From: Candidatus Dormiibacterota bacterium
GTDB lineage: Bacteria; Chloroflexota; Dormibacteria; Aeolococcales; Aeolococcaceae
Reading direction: 5' to 3'
NCBI GenBank assembly: GCA_003153505.1
Contig: PLZA01000044.1
Coordinates: forward strand, 62,001-126,000
DNA: 64,000 nt
Shown piece by piece: positions 16,264 to 26,865 of this stretch. A model generated the notes under the pieces. It was not told the DNA's origin and did not search any database. It worked only from the letters and a program-made list of their open reading frames with translations. Positions within the stretch are counted from its first letter, which is position 1, and each line of letters starts with the position of its first letter. The translations under genes were made by a program, and so were the position numbers.

Positions 16264-18351
16264 GTGAGCGGTATCATCGAACGAATGTTCGGCTGGCTCG
16301 ACCATCTCACGGATGCGCAGCGGCGTGCCGTGGCCCATGAGGGCGGTCCGCTCCGGATCCTCGCCGGCGCCGGCACCGGCAAGACCACCACGCTCACCGC
16401 CCGGGTCGCCTGGCTCCTCGCGACGGGCGCGTTGCCCGAGCGGCTCCTCCTTCTGACGTTCACCAGGCGGGCGGCGCGTCAGATGATCGCGCGGACCTCG
16501 GCGCTCATGAGTGCAGCCGGGCTCGACCGCGGCGCGGCATCCCCGGCGGGCCGCGTGATGGGCGGTACGTTCCATGCGGTCGCACACCGGACCCTCCGCC
16601 GCTACGCCGGCACGCTGGGGATCCCGGAAGGGTTCTCCGTCCTCGATAGTGCCGATGCCGCCGATGTGATCGACATGGTCCGCGACGAGCAGGGCCATGC
16701 GACATCGACGCGGCGGCGGTTTCCTCGCAAGTCGCTGCTGATCGACCTCTACTCGGCCGCGGTCAACACAGGGCGCCCCTTGTCAGCCGTGGTCCCGGAG
16801 ATGGCGCCGTGGGCCGAGGACTTTGTGGATTCGATCTCCGAGATCTGCCGGGGCTACGTGCAGCGCAAGCGGTCCGCAGGGCTGATCGACCTGGACGACC
16901 TGCTGCTGTACTGGCGCGCGGCCGTCCAGGACGATCGTCTCGGTCCACGTCTCGCCGGCTCGCTCGACCACGTGCTCGTCGACGAGTACCAGGACGTCAA
17001 CGAGATCCAGGTCGACATCCTCGCCGCCCTCCGCCGCGGCGACCCGCGTCTCACCGTCGTCGGCGACGATGCGCAGGCGTTGTACTCGTTCCGGGCCGCC
17101 GAGCCCCGCCACATCCTCGAATTCGACAAGGTGTTCCCTGGCTCGACGACCGTCATTCTCGAAACGAACTACCGCTCGAGCCAGCAGATTCTCGATGTCG
17201 CCAATGCCGTCGGCGCCGATGCGACGGTCGGCTTCTCTGCGGTGCTGCGGGCCGCCAGGACTGCACCAGGTGCCGGCCCGCAGCTGGTGCGGTGCGCCGA
17301 TGAGGACACCCAGACCGACGCCGTCTGTGACCGTATCCTGGCCCATCGTGAGGCGGGAATCGCCTTGCATGAGCAGGCCGTGCTGGTGCGGGCCGCTCAC
17401 CACTCGGCGCTGCTCGAACTCGAGCTTGGAGCGCGACGGATTCCGTACGTGAAATACGGTGGGTTGCGCTTTGTCGAGGCGGCGCACGTCAAGGACATGC
17501 TCGCCGCGTTTCGGCTCGCGGACAACCCGAGTGACGTCGTCGCCTGGTTCCGGCTCCTGCAGTTGCTCGTCGGAGTCGGTCCGGCGACGGCGCACCGCGT
17601 CGTCGCGGAGCTCGGGCTGATCGGCTCGGATGTTACGCCGGACCCGGCAGGGGTTCTGGGGGCGTGGCCGCGTGCATCCGGACATCTCCCCGACATGGTG
17701 CGTCCGGCGGCGGGAGACCTCGTGGCGGCGCTCGCGGCGCATCCCGGAGAGTCGGTCGCAACTCACGCGGAACGGCTTCGCGTGGCGGTCGCCCCGCTGG
17801 TCGAGGGCGCATATGCGGAGGCGCCGGCGCGACTTGCCGACCTGGACACGCTCGTCGCCGCCAGCACCAAGGCGACACGCCTCTCCGACGTGGCGGCCGA
17901 CCACGTCCTCGAGCCGCCACGGTCGACGGGAAACCTGGCCGGACCACCGCTGATCGACGAGGACTGGCTGGTGATCTCGACGGTGCACTCAGCCAAGGGC
18001 CTGGAGTGGGACGTCGTGCACCTCTTGCACGTGACTGACGGCAACATTCCCTCGGACATGGCGCTCGGTTCGCCGTCGGGACTCGAGGAGGAGCGGCGCG
18101 TCTTCTATGTGGCCCTGACGCGTGCGAGGAACGCGCTCCACCTGTACGTCCCCGAGCGGTACCACCATCACCCGGGCGGCCGTGACGATCAGCACGGCTG
18201 GGCGCAGCCCTCGCGGTTTCTCTCCGATCGCGTTGTCTCACGTTGTGACCAGGTCACCGAGCGAGGCCGGCGCCCGGAGTCGTCCGACGCGATGCCGCCC
18301 GTCGACGCCTCCGAACGGGTCGGGGTTGCGCTCGACGCCCTGTGGTCCTAG
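16264..18351 (+). CDS. UvrD/PcrA-type superfamily 1 DNA helicase
   Basis: The 695-residue protein has all SF1A motifs: Q-motif 'LTDAQRRAV', Walker A 'AGAGTGKTT' (~residues 32-40), motif Ia 'LTFTRRAARQM', Walker B 'VDEYQDVN', motif III 'GDDAQALYSFR', motif IV 'ETNYRSSQQIL', and the C-terminal 'STVHSAKGLEWD' and 'FYVALTRAR'. It unwinds DNA 3'-5' in repair or replication restart. It may begin at GTG 16264 or ATG 16285; neither has a clear RBS. It is slightly shorter than UvrD (720 residues), and I cannot tell UvrD from a paralogue. Confidence 0.9.
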   Translation: MSGIIERMFGWLDHLTDAQRRAVAHEGGPLRILAGAGTGKTTTLTARVAWLLATGALPERLLLLTFTRRAARQMIARTSALMSAAGLDRGAASPAGRVMGGTFHAVAHRTLRRYAGTLGIPEGFSVLDSADAADVIDMVRDEQGHATSTRRRFPRKSLLIDLYSAAVNTGRPLSAVVPEMAPWAEDFVDSISEICRGYVQRKRSAGLIDLDDLLLYWRAAVQDDRLGPRLAGSLDHVLVDEYQDVNEIQVDILAALRRGDPRLTVVGDDAQALYSFRAAEPRHILEFDKVFPGSTTVILETNYRSSQQILDVANAVGADATVGFSAVLRAARTAPGAGPQLVRCADEDTQTDAVCDRILAHREAGIALHEQAVLVRAAHHSALLELELGARRIPYVKYGGLRFVEAAHVKDMLAAFRLADNPSDVVAWFRLLQLLVGVGPATAHRVVAELGLIGSDVTPDPAGVLGAWPRASGHLPDMVRPAAGDLVAALAAHPGESVATHAERLRVAVAPLVEGAYAEAPARLADLDTLVAASTKATRLSDVAADHVLEPPRSTGNLAGPPLIDEDWLVISTVHSAKGLEWDVVHLLHVTDGNIPSDMALGSPSGLEEERRVFYVALTRARNALHLYVPERYHHHPGGRDDQHGWAQPSRFLSDRVVSRCDQVTERGRRPESSDAMPPVDASERVGVALDALWS

Positions 18352-18406
18352 GTTCGCGACGCTCGGGGCGCACCTGCCGCGGAGTGCGGAAGCGGCCTAT
18401 GCTGCA

Positions 18407-18562
18407 ATGAAGATGAGTACAAACCAGCAGGATCGCAAGCCCGAGGACGAGGCAACCAAGGAGCAGGGTCAGGCGGACGATCGCCGGCGTAAGGATCAGG
18501 CAGAGAAGCTCGAGCGCGATCGTGCCGACGAGGCAGGTCGGCGTTCCCGCGAGGGCACCTGA
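18407..18562 (+). CDS. Small, highly charged hypothetical protein
   Basis: A possible 51-residue protein, nearly all Asp, Glu, Lys, Arg and Gln, predicted as a single helix or disordered. ATG at 18407 (second ATG at 18413). There is no strong RBS and no family match that I recognise. It lies 55 bp after the helicase gene and ends 17 bp before the convergent antiporter gene. It is kept because it fills an otherwise empty interval. Confidence 0.35.
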   Translation: MKMSTNQQDRKPEDEATKEQGQADDRRRKDQAEKLERDRADEAGRRSREGT

Positions 18563-18579
18563 CGCAGTCCGCCTGACGC

Positions 18580-19761
18580 TCAGGCCGGCCGGGCGGGGGC
18601 GGCGCCGCGATGCGACCGCGAGGGTGCGGACCCACCGCGGGCGAGCAGGAGCGAGCCCACGGTCGCGGGGATGAGGGTCAGGCACCCCCCGGCAACCAGC
18701 GCCGCGGCTTCAGCCGGGCTCAGGAGCCCGGTGCTGAGGCCGAGGCTCGCCGCCGCGGCGGGCATGCCCAGCTGGGCAGAAGCCGCGAGGCCTGTCGCCA
18801 GATATCGCTCGTGACCGGCAACTCGAGCGGCGATGAGGTGCGTGACCACCGTGGCGAGCGCAAGGCCGACCGCGAGCAGAATCCGCGAGGGTGAGGTGAT
18901 CAGCGCCCGGAGGTTGAGCTCGGCGCCGAGCAGCACGAAGAACAGCGGCACGAAGAAGCCGTTCGCGACACCGGAGAACTGCACCACGAGGCGATCTGAC
19001 TCGTGCAGGCGCACCAGGATCATCCCCGCGAGGAATCCCGCAACAAGCGTGCTCGCCCCGGTCTCCTGAGCGATCGCCGAGAGCCCGAGGAGCAGAACGA
19101 GCGAGATGCGCACCTGCCACGCCCAGCCACGCTGCAGCGACTCGTTGCGCATCTCGTGGACCTGTGCGACCCGCCGCGCTCGCGACGCTGCAACCAGAGC
19201 GATCACGCCGACCGCGATGATCGCGACGTCGCCACCGATCGCCTCGAAGGGGTTGCCCGACTTGGCGAGCGTGAGCGGCATGATCACCACGGTCACCGAG
19301 TCGGCGATGGCGACCCAGGCGATCAGGAAGGCGACGTTCGGACCGGCGAGGTTGCGCTCCTCGATGATCGGGAATGCGATCGCGGCCGAGCTGCCGGTGA
19401 CGATCACGGCGATCAACGCCGGGTGTCCGACGCCGATCGCGTGGTCGAGCAGCAGACCGATCGGCACCGCGGTCACGGCCACCACTGCCAGTGCCAGCAA
19501 GCCGCGCGCGAAACCCTGCCGGATCGCGGGGGAGCCGATGTCCACGTGCGTTCCCGCGCTGAACATGAGCATGGCGAAACCGATGGCACTGAGCACAGGA
19601 AGCGGTTGCGTCGCCGCGTTGATGACGCCGAAGCCGGTGTGACCGAGGACGAATCCCGCCACCAGCTCGCCGATCACCACCGGAATCAGCCCGCGCCGGC
19701 CGAATGCCAGCAGGGGACCGGCAAGTCCGGCGAGCACGAGAATGGTCAGCTGCGCGAACAT
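18580..19761 (-). CDS. CPA2-family cation/H+ antiporter (KefB/RosB-like)
   Basis: A 393-residue Na+/H+-exchanger domain protein with 11-13 transmembrane helices, including 'ELVAGFVLGHTGFG', 'MLMFSAGTHVD', and 'VTGSSAAIAFPIIEE' in the place of the ion-binding discontinuous helices. CPA2 antiporters exchange K+ or Na+ for protons. There is no C-terminal TrkA-N (RCK) domain. The start at 19761 lies only 9 bp from the divergent DUF2252 start. Confidence 0.87.
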   Translation of the reverse strand: MFAQLTILVLAGLAGPLLAFGRRGLIPVVIGELVAGFVLGHTGFGVINAATQPLPVLSAIGFAMLMFSAGTHVDIGSPAIRQGFARGLLALAVVAVTAVPIGLLLDHAIGVGHPALIAVIVTGSSAAIAFPIIEERNLAGPNVAFLIAWVAIADSVTVVIMPLTLAKSGNPFEAIGGDVAIIAVGVIALVAASRARRVAQVHEMRNESLQRGWAWQVRISLVLLLGLSAIAQETGASTLVAGFLAGMILVRLHESDRLVVQFSGVANGFFVPLFFVLLGAELNLRALITSPSRILLAVGLALATVVTHLIAARVAGHERYLATGLAASAQLGMPAAAASLGLSTGLLSPAEAAALVAGGCLTLIPATVGSLLLARGGSAPSRSHRGAAPARPA

Positions 19762-19770
19762 CGCGAGATC

Positions 19771-20874
19771 ATGCCCCGAAATTCGTCTCTCGCGTCCATC
19801 GCGGCGGCAACCCTGAGCTACGAGCGGTGGGTGGGCGCACAGGTGCCGCTGGTGCGCTCCGACCTGGCGTTCAAGCACGAACAGATGGCGTTCGCGCCCT
19901 TTCCATTTCTCCGTTCGACCTTCTATCGCTGGGTGCAGGTCTGGAACGAGACCTGCCCGGAACTCGCGCGGGCGCCCCAGGTGCTGGCGGTGGGTGACCT
20001 GCACACGGAGAATTTCGGGACGTGGCGCGATGGTGAAGGCCGGCTGATCTGGGGGATCAACGATTTCGACGAGGCGTTCCCCATGGCATACACCAATGAC
20101 CTGGTCCGGCTGGCGACGTCGGCGCGTCTATCGATCTCGGCGGGGACCCTGGTGCTCACACCTCGTGCGGCCTGCAGCGCGATCCTCGACGGCTACCACG
20201 CGTCCCTCGAACGCGGGGGCAAGCCATTCGTGCTCGCCGAGAAGCACCCGGTCCTCCGTCACGACGCGCAATCGGAGTTGCGCGATCCCGTCCGGTTCTG
20301 GACCGCGATGGCCGCACTTCCGCCCGCGCGCCACCTGCCGGCCGCCACGCACACGATCCTGCGCCGCCAGTTCAAGAGCAGCGAGGAGCCGCGCTATGTC
20401 ACGCGGCGCGCCGGCCTCGGGAGCCTCGGGCATCCACGTGTCGTCGCGATCGCGGAGCATTCCGGGGGCTGGATCGCGCGTGAGGTCAAGGAACTGGTGG
20501 CATCTGGGGTCGCCTGGGCGACCGGCGCCTCGGGGTCGGTCGCGATCCACTATCCGACGATCGTCCGCAGAGCGGTGCGCTGCGCCGATCCCTTCCTCGA
20601 CGTTCGCGGTCGCTGGGTGATCCGTCGCCTCGCCCCGGACTGCAGCCGGATCGAGTTCACTGTGGCTCGCCTCGCGTCGGAGCAGACGGAGTTGCTCCAC
20701 GCCATGGGTGCGGAGACAGCCAATGTCCACCTCGGTTCGGGGGCGCGCCGGATCGCGGCGGTCCGCAGCGACCTCGACAGCCGGCCGCCCGGCTGGCTCA
20801 AGGTCGCGTCGCGCGCGATGGAGCGGGCGACCACCGCCGACTTCGTCGCCTGGCAGCACGCCCAGCGCGGCTGA
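19771..20874 (+). CDS. DUF2252 family protein
   Basis: The 367 residues match DUF2252: 'RDLAFKHEQMAFAPFPFLRS'-type N-terminus (here VRSDLAFKHEQM, FAPFPFLRSTFYRW), 'VGDLHTENFGTW' and 'INDFDEAFP'. The last two resemble the HxD/DFD catalytic elements of the kinase-like (APH/choline kinase) fold, so a phosphotransferase is plausible but unproven. ATG at 19771, preceded by GCGAGATC only, so no strong RBS. Divergent from the antiporter with a 9-bp gap; ends 9 bp before the convergent glgX. Confidence 0.85.
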   Translation: MPRNSSLASIAAATLSYERWVGAQVPLVRSDLAFKHEQMAFAPFPFLRSTFYRWVQVWNETCPELARAPQVLAVGDLHTENFGTWRDGEGRLIWGINDFDEAFPMAYTNDLVRLATSARLSISAGTLVLTPRAACSAILDGYHASLERGGKPFVLAEKHPVLRHDAQSELRDPVRFWTAMAALPPARHLPAATHTILRRQFKSSEEPRYVTRRAGLGSLGHPRVVAIAEHSGGWIAREVKELVASGVAWATGASGSVAIHYPTIVRRAVRCADPFLDVRGRWVIRRLAPDCSRIEFTVARLASEQTELLHAMGAETANVHLGSGARRIAAVRSDLDSRPPGWLKVASRAMERATTADFVAWQHAQRG

Positions 20875-20883
20875 GCGCGAGCA

Positions 20884-23028
<2,145 letters not shown>

Positions 23029-23120
23029 GACTCCACTCAGTTCGCTGATCCGGTGCTCCCGGCGTGAGCGGCGCCGTGGGGCGGGGCCGCCGGCCCTCAT
23101 GGGGAGTCCAGAGAGAGTAC

Positions 23121-24902
23121 GTGGATGCGGCAGGCGCGCGCCGGAGGGTGAGCGCGGCGAATCGGCGGGCGGTCGAAGCCTGCATGCGACCCATCGAGGA
23201 CACGGGAGCGACTCCGGTGTTTGTCCGGCCGGGAGCCCGGCTGCCCGGCGGCGTGCTCCGGATTGAGCTCGAAGGCGGGGCTGAGTTGCCGGGCGGCTCC
23301 GCCCTCGACCGGGACGCGCCGTACGGTTACCACCGGCTGCTGATGCGCGACGGCCGCCGGCTGCCGATGGTCACAAGCCCGGGGAGATGCGCGCTTCCCG
23401 ACGCATTGAACGGCTGGGGCTGGGCTGCCCAGCTGTATGCCGTACGGTCGCGCGAAGGCTGGGGAGTCGGCGACCTGGGCGACCTTCGGGCGCTCGGCTC
23501 GTGGTCGCGAAAGCAGGGTGCGTCGATGCTCCTCGTCAACCCCTTGCACGGGGTGCGGCCGGGGCCGCCCCAGGAGACGAGCCCGTATTTCCCCTCGAGC
23601 CGCCTTTTTCGCAATCCGCTGTACCTGCGCATCCAGGAGCTCCCCGGAGCCCGCGGCAACCCCGCAGTCGCGGGTCTGCTCCGCGAGGCGGAGCGCCTGC
23701 ATGACGCGCCGACGATCGATCGCGACCGCGTCATGCCGCTCAAGATCCGCGCGCTCGAGGCTCTCTGGTCTCGGTTCGACGGGGACCCCGAGTTCGATGC
23801 CTACGTGGCTCGTGAGGGGCTGCTGCTCGAGCGCTATGCCTGCTTCTGCGTCCTGGCCGAGCGGCACTCGGGCTCCTGGACGACATGGCCCGTCCGCTAC
23901 CGGCGCCCGGATGGCCGGACGCTGCGTGCACTCGTGGCGCGTAATCGATCGCGGGTCGACTTCTACCGATGGATGCAGTGGCTGATCGATACGCAGCTGG
24001 CCCGCGCCGGGCGCGAGGTGCCGCTGGTCCACGACCTGGCCGTCGGCTTCGCTCCCGATGGCGCCGACGCATGGCTCTGGCAGGAGGAGGTTGCATCCGA
24101 GGCGCGGATCGGAGCCCCACCTGACGATTTCAATCCGGCGGGACAGGACTGGGGCGTTCCGCCGTTCGACCCCGGCCGGCTCCGCGCGGCCGGGTACGAG
24201 CCGCTCATCGCGACCATGCGCCGGATGATGAGCGCCGGCATCGGCCTGCGCATCGACCACGTGATGGGCCTCTTCCGGCTGTGGTGGGTGCCGCTAGGAT
24301 CCGGTGACCCGTCAGCGGGCGCCTACGTCCGCTACCCGGCGGGCGAGCTTCTCGACATCCTCGCCCTCGAGAGCGTGCGCGCCGGATGCGGTGTCGTCGG
24401 CGAGGATCTCGGCACCGTCGAGTCGGGGGTTCGCGCGGAGCTTCGCCGCCGTGGCCTGCTCTCGTACCGCGTGGCGTGGTTTGAATCGCGGCCGCCAGAG
24501 CGGTATCCGACGCAGGCGCTGGCTGCCCTGACCACCCACGACCTCCCGACCACGGCCGGCGTGTGGACCGGGGCCGATCTCGTCGAGATGGAGTCCACGG
24601 GCCGGCCGGTCAACCGGAGAGCAGAGCTCGGTGTCCGGCGGCGCCTGGGGCGTCTCGCGGGCGTCGTCGACGGTGACCCGGCGTCGCTCGTGGTTGAGCG
24701 CGCCTACGCCGCACTCGGTCGGGCCTCGAGCAGGCTGGTGGTGGCCACGCTCGACGACGCGTGTCTGGCGGTGCGCCGGCCGAACATGCCAGGAGACGTC
24801 AACCGGCCGAACTGGGCCATCCCGCTGCCGAGAACGCTCGAGCAGCTGCGACGCGACCCGCTCCCGCGGCGTATCGCGGCAGTGCTCAACCGCCGCGGCT
24901 GA
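23121..24902 (+). CDS. malQ: 4-alpha-glucanotransferase (amylomaltase, GH77)
   Basis: A GH77 protein of about 593 residues: nucleophile Asp in 'GLRIDHVMG' (~378), acid/base Glu in 'GEDLG' (~427), and 'TTHDLPT' (~473), plus 'QLYAVRSREGWGVGDLGDL' elements at the barrel start. It transfers alpha-1,4-glucan segments and yields glucose and longer dextrins. The start is uncertain: GTG 23121 follows GAGAGAG and leaves room for promoters; an in-frame GTG at 23064 is also possible. It works with the divergent glgX on glycogen breakdown. Confidence 0.88.
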   Translation: MDAAGARRRVSAANRRAVEACMRPIEDTGATPVFVRPGARLPGGVLRIELEGGAELPGGSALDRDAPYGYHRLLMRDGRRLPMVTSPGRCALPDALNGWGWAAQLYAVRSREGWGVGDLGDLRALGSWSRKQGASMLLVNPLHGVRPGPPQETSPYFPSSRLFRNPLYLRIQELPGARGNPAVAGLLREAERLHDAPTIDRDRVMPLKIRALEALWSRFDGDPEFDAYVAREGLLLERYACFCVLAERHSGSWTTWPVRYRRPDGRTLRALVARNRSRVDFYRWMQWLIDTQLARAGREVPLVHDLAVGFAPDGADAWLWQEEVASEARIGAPPDDFNPAGQDWGVPPFDPGRLRAAGYEPLIATMRRMMSAGIGLRIDHVMGLFRLWWVPLGSGDPSAGAYVRYPAGELLDILALESVRAGCGVVGEDLGTVESGVRAELRRRGLLSYRVAWFESRPPERYPTQALAALTTHDLPTTAGVWTGADLVEMESTGRPVNRRAELGVRRRLGRLAGVVDGDPASLVVERAYAALGRASSRLVVATLDDACLAVRRPNMPGDVNRPNWAIPLPRTLEQLRRDPLPRRIAAVLNRRG

Positions 24903-24911
24903 GCCGGGACG

Positions 24912-25325
24912 TCAGGCCTGGGTGCCGACCTGGCCGGCCGGAACCGATGCGGCGGCCGCACGCGCCGCCGTGACCGTCTGGCTCGGATCCTCGCCGATCG
25001 GCGCGACCCCGGCGGTGAGCGTCAGGTCGAGGGCGAGACGGCGCATCTGCACGAAGACGCGCTCGGCGAGGGCGTGCGCTGAGGCGATCCCGCCATCGCG
25101 GACGAGGACCAGCGCCGCACCGTCGTCGAGCACGCACACCGGCTCGTCGGCCCGCGAGAACGCCATCACGAGTGACGCGTAACCACCGCGAGCAGCGGGC
25201 GGAATGGATGCGTCGACGACGAACGCGCAGCATGCACCGTCCGATCCGACCTCGCCTACCTTCTGGTTGAACTCGGCAAGCGTGACCTGCCAGGGGAGGA
25301 GCGATATCGTGCGCGGCTCGGTCAT
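24912..25325 (-). CDS. Degenerate GGDEF-like domain protein
   Basis: A 137-residue protein whose second half, 'DDGAALVLVRDGGIASAHALAERV...LTLTAGVAPIG', aligns by eye with the C-terminal half of GGDEF domains ('GGDEFAVLL...AERIR...VTVSIGVA'), but the GGDEF active-site loop itself is absent (DDGAAL). So it is unlikely to make c-di-GMP; a regulatory or remnant domain is plausible. It follows the receiver-domain gene by 34 bp on the same strand and probably forms a pair with it. Assignment is tentative. Confidence 0.65.
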   Translation of the reverse strand: MTEPRTISLLPWQVTLAEFNQKVGEVGSDGACCAFVVDASIPPAARGGYASLVMAFSRADEPVCVLDDGAALVLVRDGGIASAHALAERVFVQMRRLALDLTLTAGVAPIGEDPSQTVTAARAAAASVPAGQVGTQA

Positions 25326-25359
25326 GACGACGATGGTGTCATGCGCGCGCAGGCGGCAC

Positions 25360-25806
25360 TCATGCGCCCACGAGGAAGATGTGCTCGAGCTCCGCAAGCG
25401 CGGCCTCGCGCTCCGTGACGGGGCTGCCTCCGCTCTCGTTCCAGCCCACCAGGACCGCAACGGCGTCGAGGAGCTCGCCGGCCAGGAGGGGCTTGCTGAG
25501 GGCTCCGACGCCGGCCACAGGCCCCCGCCGAGCGCGGATCGCACCGGTGACAAAGCTGATCGGGATGCGCTCGAACGCGGGGTCGGCGAGGATTGCGCGA
25601 GCCAGGCGGATGCCATGCATGTCGGGCAGGATGCCGTCGATGAGAATCGCGGCCACCGGCGATTCGCGGAGCGCGGCCATCGCCTCCTCACCGGTGCGTA
25701 CGCCCACGGCGAGGTAGCCTCCGGACTCGAGCGCTACGGTCAGGAAGCCGCGAACCCCGTCATCGTCCTCGACGATGAGCACAGCCGGCGCACCAGTTTC
25801 GACCAT
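25360..25806 (-). CDS. Stand-alone response regulator receiver protein
   Basis: A 148-residue CheY-like protein: acidic pocket in 'VLIVEDDDGVRGFL', phosphoacceptor Asp in 'ILIDGILPDMHG', switch Thr in 'SFVTGA' and Lys in 'LSKPL'. After the receiver domain there is only a ~25-residue tail and no output domain. Start ATG at 25806 (MVETGAP). It lies in a minus-strand cluster: mutY, formyltransferase-like, this gene, and the degenerate GGDEF gene. The cognate kinase is unknown; the hybrid kinase at 28994 is nearby but in the opposite direction. Confidence 0.82.
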   Translation of the reverse strand: MVETGAPAVLIVEDDDGVRGFLTVALESGGYLAVGVRTGEEAMAALRESPVAAILIDGILPDMHGIRLARAILADPAFERIPISFVTGAIRARRGPVAGVGALSKPLLAGELLDAVAVLVGWNESGGSPVTEREAALAELEHIFLVGA

Positions 25807-25862
25807 CGAGGCTGGATCATAACCGGCACTCCCGAGCGGCACGTCCGATCAGTGCATACCTT

Positions 25863-26864
25863 TCATCGACCCGTCACGGTCCGCGACCTGCGATGGGCGC
25901 AGTCATTGGTGTTGTGATGGCAGCCGCAGGTGTCCATGGTCTCGAGCAGCAGCAGGTCGCCGGCAGGGAAGTGCAGAACCGGCACGCCGTCCTGCGCGTT
26001 GCCATTCGCGACCCGGGCGGCCCTGACGTAGGCGGCACGTCCGTCACGCATCACCCAGGGGAGCATGTTGGGAGCGCCTGCGCGGACCATGCGTTCGGCC
26101 TCCTCGGCGGACGTCGCCTCGTCGAGCGAGCGGTGGCCGATGGTCGTCCGATACGAGGACGTCGCCATGTCGACGGGGATGCCCGGCGAGGCGTGCAACA
26201 ACCCGTCCACCGCCTCGGGCAGGAGGCCCATCCCTGCCTCGACCAGCCGCCGGGTCAGCGTTCCGGCCGTGTCGTCGGGGAGGATCGGCACCCTGGCCTG
26301 GGCGAGGATCGGCCCTGAATCCACCTTCGGCGCAGCCTTGTGCATCGAGATGCCGGTCACCGGCGCCCCGTCGGCGATCGCCCAGTAGACGGGTTCTGGA
26401 CCCCGATAGGCGGGGAGCAGGCTCGGATGGACGTTGAGCCAGCCATGCCTGGGAAGCGCGAGCGCCCGCGGGCCGACGATCTGGTCGAAGCTCGCCATCA
26501 CCACGGCCTCGAGGCCAAGCTCGTCGAGCTCGAATCGAGAGTGCTCGTCATTGATGCGCCAGGCGCGGATCAGCGGGATGCCGAGATGGTCGGCGATCCG
26601 GCTCAGCGCGTTGTCGCCGAGGATCGCCGGGTGCGCGCCAGGGGACGTGATGATCCCGACCGGCTGGACGTCGAGCTGCAGGAGCCGAAGCAGGAAGGCG
26701 AGGCTGAAGTCCGAGGGGAATCCCGCGAACGCCACCCGCGGGCCACTCCCGGGGGTGATCGTGTCGGGCGGAGGCGGCAGGTCGCGGTCAGGGATGAAGG
26801 TGAAGACCTCTCGCGCCCAGAGATCCCGGCCGACCGCGTCGAGGTAGGCAGAAGAGGTGGTCAC
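25863..26864 (-). CDS. Methionyl-tRNA formyltransferase-like protein with Cys/His tail
   Basis: The 333-residue protein has the formyltransferase core: 'GWLNVHPSLLPAYRG' carrying the catalytic Asn and His, and 'VDSGPILAQ' with the catalytic Asp. It uses 10-formyl-THF. The N-terminal ~45 residues are an extension, and the C-terminus ends in a Cys/His cluster, CGCHHNTNDCAH, that could bind a metal. It could be Fmt or a formyltransferase for an amino sugar or another amine. The GTG at 26864 begins one nucleotide after the mutY stop codon, implying translational coupling. Confidence 0.75.
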   Translation of the reverse strand: MTTSSAYLDAVGRDLWAREVFTFIPDRDLPPPPDTITPGSGPRVAFAGFPSDFSLAFLLRLLQLDVQPVGIITSPGAHPAILGDNALSRIADHLGIPLIRAWRINDEHSRFELDELGLEAVVMASFDQIVGPRALALPRHGWLNVHPSLLPAYRGPEPVYWAIADGAPVTGISMHKAAPKVDSGPILAQARVPILPDDTAGTLTRRLVEAGMGLLPEAVDGLLHASPGIPVDMATSSYRTTIGHRSLDEATSAEEAERMVRAGAPNMLPWVMRDGRAAYVRAARVANGNAQDGVPVLHFPAGDLLLLETMDTCGCHHNTNDCAHRRSRTVTGR

Positions 26865-26865
26865 G

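Noticed and set aside
16783-17988. 401-codon frame antisense to the helicase
   Set aside because: Arg-rich shadow frame without motifs; the helicase carries all SF1 motifs.
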